Below, piece after piece: positions 47,101-57,788 of a stretch of DNA of 64,000 nt. Source of the DNA: Larix kaempferi. Its lineage: Eukaryota > Streptophyta > Pinopsida > Pinales > Pinaceae. Position numbers and translations under genes: made by a program. The notes under the pieces are model-generated. The model did no database searches. It had not been told where the DNA came from and saw nothing but the letters and a program-made list of their open reading frames with translations. Positions within the stretch are counted from its first letter, which is position 1; each line of letters starts with the position of its first letter. Location of the stretch: the NCBI GenBank assembly GCA_027924585.1, contig BSBM01000299.1, positions 32,650,001-32,714,000 of the forward strand, in the 5' to 3' direction.

Positions 47101-48283
47101 CATCCACTTCACCCCTCTAGTGGATCGACATTATTAAAAATCCTGTCAACACCAGATTTGGAATCATGTCAAGTACTGAGTATTTATAACCTATCATCAT
47201 TAGCATAGTTATTGCATTAGATCCTTGTGTTTAATTGTCATATGTTTTCGAAGGTTTGTATAGGTATTGTGATAATGCTATTATCACACATTTCTTTGAT
47301 TAGCAAGAATGCATGGTCAATACCAAATGTTCACATCGCATGTTTGTTTTGTACAGTTTCATAGGGCAATAGATATATATTATGTATAATTGTTACGTTG
47401 TGATAAGTCAACAAATAAAATAAGACTAGAGTATAGTTAATACAAACTGCAACGCTAAGAGCATAGCATAAGAACTATAGACACTCTATATTCCTTATGT
47501 TAAGTCTTGTCATATGATTAAAGGATAATTGTAGACTTAGGATAGGCTATAGATTTTGTTGTTGCAATATTACAATAGTAGATTTCCTTCTAAATAATAT
47601 AAACTCTATTATTTTCCAAGATTTCAAATAGAATTACCAATGGACATTCGATCATTACATTGATATAGAAATAGATATTTTAGCTGACTTCTCAAATTAA
47701 ACAGTAAATAGCATTATAACAAGCAAACTGACGATGTGTTGAAGAGTTTGTATTCCAGCACGTAAACTTGAATCGGAAAACAAACATCCATACCTCTCGT
47801 AACTTGTTCTCGCAAGGTAGCACTTAGTTTTGGTTCATTTTATATTGACGATGAATTGAAAAACTCATTTACTCTTAACTCTTGGTTGTGGTAGAATTTC
47901 TTACCTGCGTTCTGCACATAGAACCATATTTCAAATTCCTTAGCTAATCGTAGCTAAGTAAACCTCAGGGTACCTCGTAGCACCCTTCCATCATCATCAA
48001 AGCAACTATCAGAACCTAGTCAATAAAATTCTATTGCATAATATCGAAAGTCACTGATAACACAAATAAAAACAATGTCGTAAGCATCTCAACAGGAGTA
48101 AGACGTGTCACAGTCAATACTTTTGTCTTTAGTTAAGAGTCTCAATAATTAATTGTTTCTGCATTAATGACTTCGTCACTTAATGTTGTCTGTATATGCA
48201 TTTATTATTTCCGCATTTACAATTATTTACATTTAATGTTGATTTAAAAATTTTAATTTTTTATGAATTATCGGGATGTTACA
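44137..48283 (+). repeat. Gypsy 3' LTR (4.1 kb)
   Basis: TGTCACCTACCC...GGGATGTTACA, same length and order as the left copy, with TATA box at 44509-44517 and the tRNA-like segment near 46680-46765. Confidence 0.94.
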
Positions 48284-48288
48284 ATTGG
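48284..48288. repeat. Target site duplication of the gypsy, right (ATTGG)
   Basis: Identical to 35120-35124; the LARD LTR resumes at 48289. Confidence 0.9.
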
Positions 48289-48335
48289 CATCATGTTCCC
48301 TCCCTTGCCTTGGATGGATGGGTGGGTACATGACA
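48289..48335 (+). repeat. LARD 3' LTR, last 47 bases
   Basis: CATCATGTTCCCTCCC...GGGTACATGACA matches 28713-28759 of the 5' LTR and completes the LTR interrupted at 35124; followed by ATGTT. Confidence 0.92.
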
Positions 48336-48340
48336 ATGTT

Positions 48341-48760
48341 ACAAGATGAGCACAGTTGGATAGTTGATCCAAATTCAAGGCATGTAGATAGACATGTTGG
48401 TAGTTGCAATGCTAACAATCAAAGTTGTAACTTCTTGATATCGTAACTACCAAACCATCATTAATGACACATCAGCATCATCACTATCGCACCTACAGCC
48501 ACTTTGAAATCAATGACAACCTTTTCTCAACAATCTCCCCCTTTGCCATTGATGGTAACATTTTTACACCTACTCCCCCTATCAGCCACTTATATTTTAT
48601 GGTCTTCTCCCCTTTTGAAATCAATGGAAAATGGCTTCTCCCCTTGAACCCATGCTTCTCGTTAGAGGTTTCTCACTCTGATCTTGAGCACTTAAACTTC
48701 ATGATATGTCCCTTTGATAACTGTTGAAACTCTCCCTTTCTGAGATTCTTTTATTCTAGT
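48341..48760 (-). mobile_element. 3' end of a minus-strand copia element (Tork/SIRE type), LTR interrupted
   Basis: On the minus strand, tracts AAGGGGAGAAG, AAAAGGGGAGAAGACC, ATAGGGGGAGTAGG and CAAAGGGGGAGAT lead into TGTTGAGAAAAGG at 48532, the typical multiple-polypurine tail and LTR start of Tork/SIRE copia elements, as in copia B. The LTR runs down to 48341 and was then split by the LARD, so its continuation should lie left of 27457. No coding part is left in this stretch. Confidence 0.6.
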
Positions 48761-48974
48761 ATTCTAAGAGAAAATAACAACTTCCCTGAGTTTAGATTAA
48801 TTAGGGATAGAGATTACCCCCACAACCAGATTTGAACACAAAATTCGACAACAAAATCCAATGAAATTGACCTTGTCATTGGATTTCACCTTTATAATTG
48901 CGAATTTTACCTATTTTTTTTAAACTGACCCCGAAGTTCGTCGAATTTCTGACAACCATTGAATATTCTACTAG

Positions 48975-49190
48975 TGTTGTTGGATATTCAACTTGTGAAG
49001 TCAAATATCCGACTTCTCCGTGTCAAAGTCAAATATCCGACATGTTTGGGTTACAACGGTCAATAGATTAGTGTCGTCCGATATTCGTCCTGGCCAGGTT
49101 ATAACGGTCACTGGATTAATGTCGTCAGATATCCGACAATAATTTATTTTTAGAAACTATAAATTATAGGAATATTCCGACATGTTTGCT
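48975..49190. repeat. CACTA subterminal motif array (GTCGGATATCCGAC-like)
   Basis: Copies or half-copies: GTTGGATATTCAAC (about 48979), GTCAAATATCCGAC (49000 and 49028), GTCGTCCGATATTCG (49072), GTCGTCAGATATCCGAC (49121) and GAATATTCCGAC (about 49170). The motif is nearly self-complementary. The phrase GGTTAYAACGGTCA around it repeats at 49049 and 49097. Short repeats near CACTA ends bind the element's own regulatory protein in En/Spm; here binding is inferred from position. Confidence 0.6.
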
Positions 49191-49347
49191 ATACAAGCGA
49201 CGGTTTGCATAAATTATAATCTTTGCACAGACTATTTTCCTTACAAAAATCCACAATTATTTCAATTGTTACTGTGATTACAAATAGTGAAGTGTGGAGC
49301 TTGATTTTTTTAGATCGATAATCATCAGTCAAGCTTGGTATCAGAAA

Positions 49348-50229
49348 ATGTCACATAACAATATTCCTAATCCAGTACATCAAAATTGAGAATTGCTTGC
49401 TAGATTGTGGGATGGACTGAAAAGAAAGGGTGATGGGAAATGTTATTTTCCATGTAGTCAATGCAAGGGATTTAAAAGGAGAAGAATAAATATCACAACA
49501 ACTAAAATACATTGTAGGGAACATGGACACGTTAAGGGGGTACATGACTATCATCCATTGGTAAGTTGTTCAGTATATATGTCTTTATATTGATCATTTT
49601 TGTAAATGTATGTATCATTTTAATATTTATTATATGTATTAATATCTCTTAATGGTTTTTAATTATAAAGGAAAGACCTCCTACAACATATCGCCTAGAG
49701 GATGTGCTTGCAGAACAAGCACCGAAAGAACATGGAGCTATGAATATTGAAGAACAAGTTAATGATTATATTGAAGAAGATGATCATATTGATAACATAG
49801 TTGAAGATGATGGTACAAATACATTGATCCATGGTACATTTAATGTTAGAAAGTATGATGATGACGATGATCATGAAAATCATGACTTTGATGATGTTCA
49901 TGATTTACCTCTTCTTGAGAAGGAATACGAACCCCTTTATGAAGGCTCCAACACAAATCGTATCTCTTCTATAGTGTTGATAATAAACTTGAAGGTTATG
50001 AATGGTCTTTCAAACACATAAGTCACACAAATGTTAAGGTATGTAATATATTCCATCACATATATATATGATCGTGATAAAGGTTACCTTTGTTCCTCTA
50101 ATAATTTTATGGTAATTCATAAGTAAAATTAATATGGATGAAGTATGTTTCACTAGAATTATTTATATATTATATTAACTAGTTTTTTATTTTAATTTGT
50201 TGTAGCTTGATAGCTGAATTTTTGTGTAA
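49348..50229 (+). pseudogene. CACTA transposase, exons 1-3 (5' part)
   Basis: Exon 1 (49348-49560) encodes a transposase-associated domain: WDGLKRKGDGKC, the Cys motif CYFPCSQCKG and HCREHGHVKGVHDYHPL, with a stop at codon 14. It ends at a consensus donor GTAAGT. Exon 2 (49671-50038) joins in phase: an acidic stretch (YDDDDDHENHDFDD) and then EYEPLYEGS..., the start of the Transposase_21 domain, ending NGLSNT, a stop, VTQML at donor AAG/GTATGT. Exon 3 begins at 50206 after a TTTAATTTGTTGTAG acceptor and is cut at 50229 by the LTR insertion. Splice phases are consistent (0, then 2). The protein would cut and rejoin the element's ends. Confidence 0.82.
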
Positions 50230-52533
50230 TGTTCCCCATTTGAAATTTTTCCCAATTTAGTCAATTTTTGAAACTTGGACTAGTGAAGCCCCAAAATATC
50301 CCAAATGATCCCAAATATTTTCGAATGATGTATGGAGTGGATTGAGGTGTATTTGGACACACTAAATAATCTATTATATTCTTGGACACTTTGTAAATAC
50401 TTCAGCAACTTGCGTTTACAATTAGAGAACGAAAGGCAGAATTACTAGGAAAATCGATGTTGAAACCCCCAACGGTAGATGGCTCCAAAAGACTCCTAAA
50501 GATTTCGAATTGGGACTGGGAGTGTTTGAAAGGTATTGAGACATAAAAATTAATTTGATGGATTCTTGGAAACTCTCAAAAGACTTTTGAAACTTCATTT
50601 AAGTTCAGGAGAAAATAGGGAAATTTACTAGTAATTTCGAGGTTCAAACCCCCAAGGGTAGATGACATAAATAGCTTCCCAAATGCAATACGACCCTCCC
50701 AAATTTCAGAAAATATACATGGAATATTTATAGGACTTTAATTGGAACCCAAATTAATCATTAATCAGTTCCTAAATGCTGCTTCAACTCCCATAAATCA
50801 TAGGTTTGTAAACATGCTTTCACATACGGGGAAATGATAGAAAAACTCCACAACTTGCTATGAATTTTGAGATAATTGTTCCAATGACTTGTATAATGTT
50901 TATGAAACTTCTTAATTACATTAATGTATCTCCATACAGCAATAAAATCACATATATTTACTTATACAAATCGAATCCAAACAACTTCAAGATCTCTCAA
51001 CAAGATATATGGGAAAATGGCTCGAATCTCTTCCTTAAATGTAAATATCACTTGAAATACATAATGTTTAGAGATTTGGCTCTCATTATATGATTATTAA
51101 AGATATATATATCATCCAACATGTCCATGAAGTCTAAATAGAATTCCTTCAATAACTATGTGCAACAACAAGTGCGTTATGCAAAAGCTATGGGGGGAAA
51201 TGGCACCATTCATACATAGTTTGGAATTTTTACATGGTTTTACTTGGATATTCGACCTAAGGTTCATATGAGAATAAAATACATATTTCATACATAATAT
51301 TACAAATAAATGGGTCCCCAATATCTCCCTCAAAGAGATCATCATCTCACCAAGTGTGCCCTTCCTCCAAGAGCCAAAATATGAAGAGAAATGTGAGAGA
51401 GATGTGGGAGCAAGTTGAAGAAGAGAAGATCATGAGCGGAACTGTAGCTTCAACCTGTAAAAAATGAATCCATTTTATCTCCAAATTAAAGGTCTGAATA
51501 GCCTCTCCAATTTCCAATTAGGATGGGAACCTTTCACCCTCGAAATTGGTACTAAGGCAAGTAGAGTAAACACTCCACTAGCATGGACAAACTATGCTCT
51601 CCAATTTGCAAAATGAGAAATGATAATAAGTTGCTCTCTTTATTTCCTCTTGTATTTTATTAACCTCCCAATGCCTCCTTATATCTAATTCCATCCAAGA
51701 GACTCATCCCCACTCAAGTTAGCGAGATATTCCCATGAATGCCACTTGTCCAACTTTTCCTAGCTCTCATCTTCCATCAATTCGAATAGGGGACTCTTGG
51801 CTGCCCTAACTCCCCTTGTGCGCCCTATTGGAGGATATTTTTAGCCCTGACATGTCATATATGTCATATGTCAGCAATCAGGTCTGAACTTTGTCATAAG
51901 TGTCATAGAATCTTCATCATTGTTGTCATATGAGTTAGGGAATCTAGCTCCAAGTGCCACAATTCTTCTAAGATGCCTCTTCCTCTTCCATGGGAGTTTC
52001 TCTTCCACTCCAACTCGACCTTACATGATTCATGCCATGAATAATACCTCTTCAAATCCCCCAAGTATGTTACCCTTCATATTGAACTCGAATTGGTGAG
52101 AGAATAATGCCAAGTGTAGTGGGGAATCTTGCCACATGTGGGTCCCACAACCTCTTATGTGCCCTCATGATCCAATGCCACCTTATTTTATTTTTATTAT
52201 TATTTGTTTGACCCATTTAATGTGAATTTGTAATTCTAAGTTCATTTTGGTTCTTGTATCTCCCTTATTCCAACTTTTAATGCTTCCATCCCCAACCTAG
52301 GGAACTAGTAATTTTCCTCCATGATAGTTCATTTGGATGGGTATATTACAAACTTTGAATTGAGAATTTCTCTTAATGTGACCCACCTTGTCCATTTGGA
52401 TCTAATTTTACATTATTACTAACTTGGAAATCATTCTTGGCAATTATTTGACCCTTAGCGTCAATTTGACAAACTATCATGAGTATGGCCAAGGGGCTTA
52501 GGCCATTGTGACCCAATGAAAAAATTGGGGACA
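50230..52533 (-). repeat. 3' LTR of the unknown-ORF element (2.3 kb)
   Basis: 2304 bp, aligns along its whole length with 55490-57788; scattered substitutions and small indels. Its left end reads TGTTCCCCATTT, a change from TGTCCCCAATTT. Confidence 0.92.
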
Positions 52534-52552
52534 AGAAAAATCCTCCCCTCCC
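52534..52552 (-). other. Polypurine tract of the unknown-ORF element
   Basis: Minus-strand GGGAGGGGAGGATTTTTCT ends at the first base of the 3' LTR. Confidence 0.8.
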
Positions 52553-52928
52553 AATATTTATTGTCCTCTAGAAATTTCAACACATGTATGTTGAATAACC
52601 TTATTTCTTTCCAAAAATTTTCTTCCCAAAACTTCTCTTCTAAAACTTTTAGTAGTGGCACTCATGCACTACAATTGTGTGTTTCCAAAAGCAAGGAGAT
52701 GTGGGTTTTATTTTTCATTTTGATATCCCCTGTAACATCACCTATAAACACCCAAAATATTAATTAAATCCATAAAAACAAATTTGCACAATTACTCTTT
52801 ACCTCTTTCATATTTTGGAAACCCTTTCTGATGCCACTGTGTAATTCTTTGAAGTTGCCACTGAGTTGCCCAACTTTGAGTCTTCAAGATCCCATGAAAA
52901 TTTTAGAGAGGAACCACTATGCTTTCTA

Positions 52929-55418
52929 CTACACTACTCTGATTAAAATCACCTTTTTAAGTGGGAACTCAATATCCCATACTACTTGTTTCCCAAAAAC
53001 AAAATTGAAACCATTGAGACTAAAAAATATTCTATGGTCCCATTGCTTGACTTCAACAATTAGGAGTGCTCTCCAACCCATACCATCAGGAAAGATAATT
53101 CTTGGATCCCATTTCCTTGTATTCATTTCTCCAAAAATCATAAGTACAAAATATAGATCATCAAAGTACATAAAAACATAATAAAAATGTACATCAAGGA
53201 GGTGCCTCATCAAAGAATCATGAAAGTGCTTGTACCTCCAAGTAAGTAGACCACCATTTTCCAAGTGCATGCAAGCATCAAGTGACCAATCAAATATGCT
53301 CCAATGACATAGGTTAGGATCACATTCCCTATAATTATGCTCCAAAAGGATGCATGATGCATCAAAATAATCATCTATGTGTTCTTTCATATGAGAAGTG
53401 AATGAAGAACCTCCACTCAAATCTGAACCAATTAGGGAGCAAAGAAAACAATGAGCCTTCAAGGGGCTCACATAAGTACCATTTATGCATCCATGGTTAT
53501 GTGTATCATAAATAAATAACAAAGGATGTTGTTTCCAATAAAAACATTCTCCAATCATATATCTCTTCACCCAAGTAGTTGATGAAGTTCCTCCAACATA
53601 AATTGAACTAAGCAAGGAGAAAGGAAAATCATGAGTCTTCAAGTGACTCAAGTGAACATCATAGGTGCATACATGTTGATATGTATCATCATAAGGTAAA
53701 AAAGGATGCTGCTTAAAATTTAAATAATAAGGTTCTATATTCATGTCATCATCAAAAGGAGAGATAGGAGTTTCATACCCCTCATGTGGCACCATTAGAA
53801 AGAATCCTTTCACCCAATTTTCATCCCCAATTGATGTGGCTGAAAAAGAAGTAGGGGGTGAAGAATTATGAACCAACCTTAACTCTTTGCAAATCTTACC
53901 CATATAAATATTTAATTCATATTCTCCATAATTGGTTGGTCCAACTATTGTGAGATCATGTGCCTCCTCTAAGGCTCTGCAACTCTCTCCATGAGGAAAC
54001 TCATAATCCCTCTGAACAAATACAAGTGCTTGTCTTCCTTCTTGTTTGAGTGTATAATATTCAAGCACCTACATATCAAAATGTACCTCATGTTCCAACA
54101 TCACATGAGGTTCCTCCTTTGTAACATCAATTCTTTCATCCATTGAATGATTCTCTGATATGTAGGACGGTGTAAGGGACATTTGCAACTTCTCTTGAAG
54201 TTGCTCAATATGCATCATAGATTTTTGGAATGTATTTTGTGTGGACTCCAACTCATTTGAGAGATTGTCATTCTCTTCTGCATCCTTCAAGGTTATTCCA
54301 TGATACAAACCAACAAGCTCAATTAAATAATATCTATCAAAAATCAAATTCAAAAAATTACCTTCAGTGTCCAACATTGCCTTCTGTATTTTCTCCATGT
54401 CTTCAAGGGAAGATTTCTCCTCCACACACCAACAAAATTTTGAAACCAATGTATGTGTGTCATGGAGAGTTTTCAAGGCCTCTTGAATCTTCTTTTCATC
54501 TATGTTCAAGGACCCTTCAAGAAAATGAGTCTCTTGCAAATGAACTTCCTCATCTTCTTCCTTCTTGCTTGGACCAACTTCATGAAGCTCAAGTGGTGAT
54601 GGGGAAGTTGATCTTGGTTCTTCTTCAACTGTTACAAGGTCTGCATTTTCATGCTTAATGAAAGTTTGGCTTGCAACAACACTTTCAAAAGTGATCTTTA
54701 TGTCACCAACATAGATTTGCGAGAACCCATCAGTAGGTACTCCCTCATAGTTCAAGCATCCATCAGTAAATGCTCTTTGATTCATGTCCAAGGTAGAATG
54801 TGTCTTGAAATTATCTTCAATATTTTCAATAGAGTCTTCTTCATGCTCATGTGATGTCTCTTCATATTTTTCAGAGTCACTTGGGAGTGACTTTCGATCC
54901 TCTTCATGTAATGCTTCTTCTACTTCACCACCTTCATAACTAGGTGGATCATGGGTCTCCTCATTTATCTCCTTCAAGCAAGATGATGCATCTTTCCCCT
55001 TGGTTTCCTTAGGATAAATATCTTTGTAGCCTCTTTTTGAAGAAGACCCAAAAATTCTCTTCAAATAGAAAACACATGCATTCCATGAAGCTTCAAATAT
55101 TTCACTGCTCTTTTCACAAGTAGGCTGATTTTTAATCCTTTCATGCTCCCCCAAAAACTGATCTTTGATTATGGAACATATATCTTCTCCATACACATGG
55201 CTATAAGAATAACTATCATTTCTTCTTCCAAATGTGATCTGATGGGATATACTTGTAGAAGGTACCTCCCGGACATTATCTTCCTCATACTTTCCGCAAT
55301 ACTCCTCATATTGCTCATGATAGTCATCATCATACTACTCATAGAAATCATTTTCTTTTGAGGCATAGAAAGAATACTCCTCCTCATACTGCTCATAATA
55401 TAAATCTGAATAAGACAT
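52929..55418 (-). pseudogene. 829-codon orphan ORF of an LTR element, unknown function
   Basis: One minus-strand frame from the ATG at 55418-55416 to the stop at 52931-52929, interrupted only by TAG at codons 28 (55337-55335) and 450 (54071-54069). I do not recognise the protein. Visible parts: a Tyr/Glu-rich start (MSYSDLYYEQYEEEYSFY); an acidic region, codons about 152-193; a coiled-coil-like stretch NLSNELESTQNTFQKSMMHI, codons about 395-422; two 50-residue repeats starting KQHP at codons 569 and 619, with conserved YDT..H, LK.H.F, SL and GG.S positions; and two C-terminal copies of a WD-x-R-I-x-F motif (codons about 760 and 783). It starts about 55 bases after the primer-binding site, the position of gag. 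No zinc knuckle, no protease, no polymerase motif. Confidence 0.75.
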
Positions 55419-55471
55419 GGATTCAACTTACTCTTCAATATATTATATTAATGAATAGGTGCAATGACCAT

Positions 55472-55483
55472 GCTCTAATACCA
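55472..55483 (-). other. Primer-binding site of the unknown-ORF element
   Basis: Minus-strand TGGTATTAGAGC, one C-to-T difference from the Met-tRNA consensus, six bases from the 5' LTR end. Confidence 0.85.
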
Positions 55484-55489
55484 CTTTAA

Positions 55490-57788
55490 TGTCCCCAATT
55501 TGCATTTTTTCCCAATTTAGTCAATTTTTGAAACTTGGACTAGTGAAGCCCCAAATGATCCCAAATATTTTCGAATGATATATGGAGTGGATTGAGGTGT
55601 ATTTGGACACACTAAATAATCTATTATGTGCTTGGACACTTTCTAAATACTTCCGCAACTTGCATTTACAATTAGATAATGAAAGGCGGAATTACTAGGA
55701 AAATCGATGTTGAAACCCCCAAGAGTAGATGGCTCCAAAAGACTTATAAGGATTTCGAATTGGGACTGAGAGTGTTTGAAAGGTATTGATACATAAACAT
55801 TAATATGATGAATTCTTGTACACTCTCAAAATACTTATGCAACCTTCATTTAAGTTCGGAGAAAATAGGGAAGTTTACTAGTAATTTTGAGGTTCAAACC
55901 CCCAAGGGTATATGACATAAATAGATTTCCCAAATGCAGTACGACCCTCCAAAATTTCAGAACAAAGACATGGAATAGTTATAGGACTTCAATTGGAACC
56001 CAAATGAATCATTAATCGGTTCCTAAATGCTGCTTCAACTCCCATAAATCAAAGGTTTGTAGGCATGCTTTCACATAGGGGGAAATGATAGAAAAAATCC
56101 ACAACTTGCTATGAATTTTGAGATAATTGTTCCAATGACTTGTATACTGTTTATGAAACTTATTAATTACATTAATGTCTCTCCATTAAACAATAAAATC
56201 ACATATATTTACTGATACAAATCGAATCCAAACAACTTCAAGATCTCTCGATAAGATAAATGGGAAAATGGCTTGAATCTCTTCCTTAAATGTAAATATC
56301 ACTTGAAATACATAATGTTTCAATATGTGGATATCATTATATGATTATTACATATATATATAGCATCAAACATGTCCATCAAGTATAAATAGCAGTCCTT
56401 CAATAACTATGTGCAACAACAAGTGCGCTATGCAAAAGCTATGGAGGGGTGGCACCATTCATACATAGTTTGGCATTTTTACATGGTTTTAATTGGATAT
56501 TCAACCTGAGGTTCATATGAGAATCAAATACAGAGTTTAGACATCATATTACAAATAAATGGGGCCCCAATAGCTCCCCCAAATATATTAGCATCTCACC
56601 AAGTGTGCCCTTCCTCCAAGAGCCAAAATATGAAGAGAAATGTGAGAGAGATGTGGGAGCAAGTTGAATAAGAGAAGATCATGAGAAGACCTATAGCTTA
56701 AACCTGCAACAAATGACTCCATTTTAGCTCCAAATAAAAGTTCTGAATGGCCTCTCCAATTTCCAATTGGGATGGGAATCTTTCACCCTCGAAATTGGTA
56801 CTAAGGCAAGTAGAGTAAACACTCCACTAGCATGGACAAGCTATGATCTCCAATTTACAAAATGAGAAATGATAAAAAGATGCTATATTTCTTTCATCTT
56901 GTATTTTATTAACCTCCCAAGGCCTCCTTATCTCGAATTTCATCCAAGAGACTCATCCCCACTCAAGTTAGGGAGAGATTCCCATGAATGCCACTTGTCC
57001 AACTTTTCCTAGCTCTCCTCTTCCATCTATTCGAATGGGGGACTCTTGGCTTCCCTAAATCCCCTTGTGCGCCCTCTTGGAGGATGTTTTTAGCTTTGAA
57101 ATGTCATATATGTCATATTTCAGCAATTAGGTCTGAACTTTGTCATAAGTGTCATAGAATATTCATCATTGTTGTTATATGAGTTAGGGAATCTAGCTCC
57201 AAGTGTCACAATTCTTCTAAGATGCCTCTTCCTCTTCCATGGGAGTTTCTCTTCCACTCCAATTCTACCTTACATGATTCATTCCATGAATAATACCTCT
57301 TCAAATCCCCCAAGTATGTTACCATCCTTCATATTGAACTCAAATTGGTGAGAGAATAATGCCAAGTGTAGTGGGGAATATTGCCACATGTGGGTCCCAC
57401 AACCTCTTATGTTCCCTCATGATCCAATGCCACCTTAATTTATTTTTAATATTATTATTTCTTTGACCCATTTAATGTGAATTTGTAATTCTAAGTTCAT
57501 TTTTGGTCTTGTAGCTCCCTTATTCCAACTTTTAATGCTTCCAGCCCCAACCTAGGGAACTAGTAATTTTCCTCCATGATAGTTCATTTGGATGGGTATA
57601 TTACAACCTTTGAATGGGGAATTTATCTTAATGTGACCCACCTTGTCCATTTGGATCTAATTTTACATTATTACTAACTTGGACATCATTCTTGGCAATT
57701 ATTTGACCCTTAGCATCAATTTGACAAACTATCATGAGTATGGACAAGGAGCTTAAGCCATTGTGACCCAATGAAAAATTTGGGGACA
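55490..57788 (-). repeat. 5' LTR of the unknown-ORF element (2.3 kb)
   Basis: 2299 bp; minus-strand start TGTCCCCAAATT at 57788 and end GGGGACA at 55490, followed by the primer-binding site. No convincing minus-strand TATA box was found by eye. Confidence 0.92.

Larger units (their letters stand above)
35125..48283 (+). mobile_element. Ty3/gypsy chromovirus-type retrotransposon with 4.1-kb LTRs
   Basis: LTRs 35125-39265 (4141 bp) and 44137-48283 (4147 bp) flank a 4.87-kb interior. ATTGG is duplicated at 35120-35124 and 48284-48288. It has a perfect primer-binding site, gag-pol in one frame in the gypsy order (protease, RT, RNase H, integrase), a GPF/chromodomain-like tail and a polypurine tract. 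Long LTRs, short interior and the integrase tail suggest a Tekay/Del-like chromovirus, which is an inference. LTRs differ by only a few percent on reading, so it is younger than the LARD it sits in, though its genes carry at least seven stops and two frameshifts. Confidence 0.95.
27457..48335 (+). mobile_element. LARD-like non-coding LTR retrotransposon, split by a nested gypsy
   Basis: LTRs TGTCAC...GTGACA/ATGACA (27457-28759, and 33865-35124 continued at 48289-48335) enclose a 5.1-kb interior with primer-binding site and polypurine tract but no gag or pol domain. ATGTT flanks both ends. Removing the 13.2-kb gypsy insertion gives an element of about 7.7 kb. Large LTR elements without coding capacity are known as LARDs and depend on proteins from other elements. 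TGTCACRTCCCC starts and the PPT-side end suggest a gypsy ancestry, which is an inference. Confidence 0.88.
50230..57788 (-). mobile_element. Non-autonomous LTR retrotransposon encoding only an 829-codon unknown ORF
   Basis: LTRs 55490-57788 (5', minus) and 50230-52533 (3') share TGTCCCCAATTT...AAATTTGGGGACA ends, which are themselves inverted repeats of about 12 bases. Minus-strand primer-binding site TGGTATTAGAGC and purine tract GGGAGGGGAGGA define the orientation. The 2.96-kb interior has a single long minus-strand frame and no gag, protease, RT, RNase H or integrase motif. Flanking pentamers TGTAA and TGACA agree at three of five positions, so the target duplication is eroded. It sits in exon 3 of the CACTA transposase. 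Confidence 0.88.

Noticed and set aside
52831-54854. Plus-strand ORFs of 67-142 codons
   Set aside because: Antisense shadows of the 829-codon minus-strand frame, with no domain of their own.
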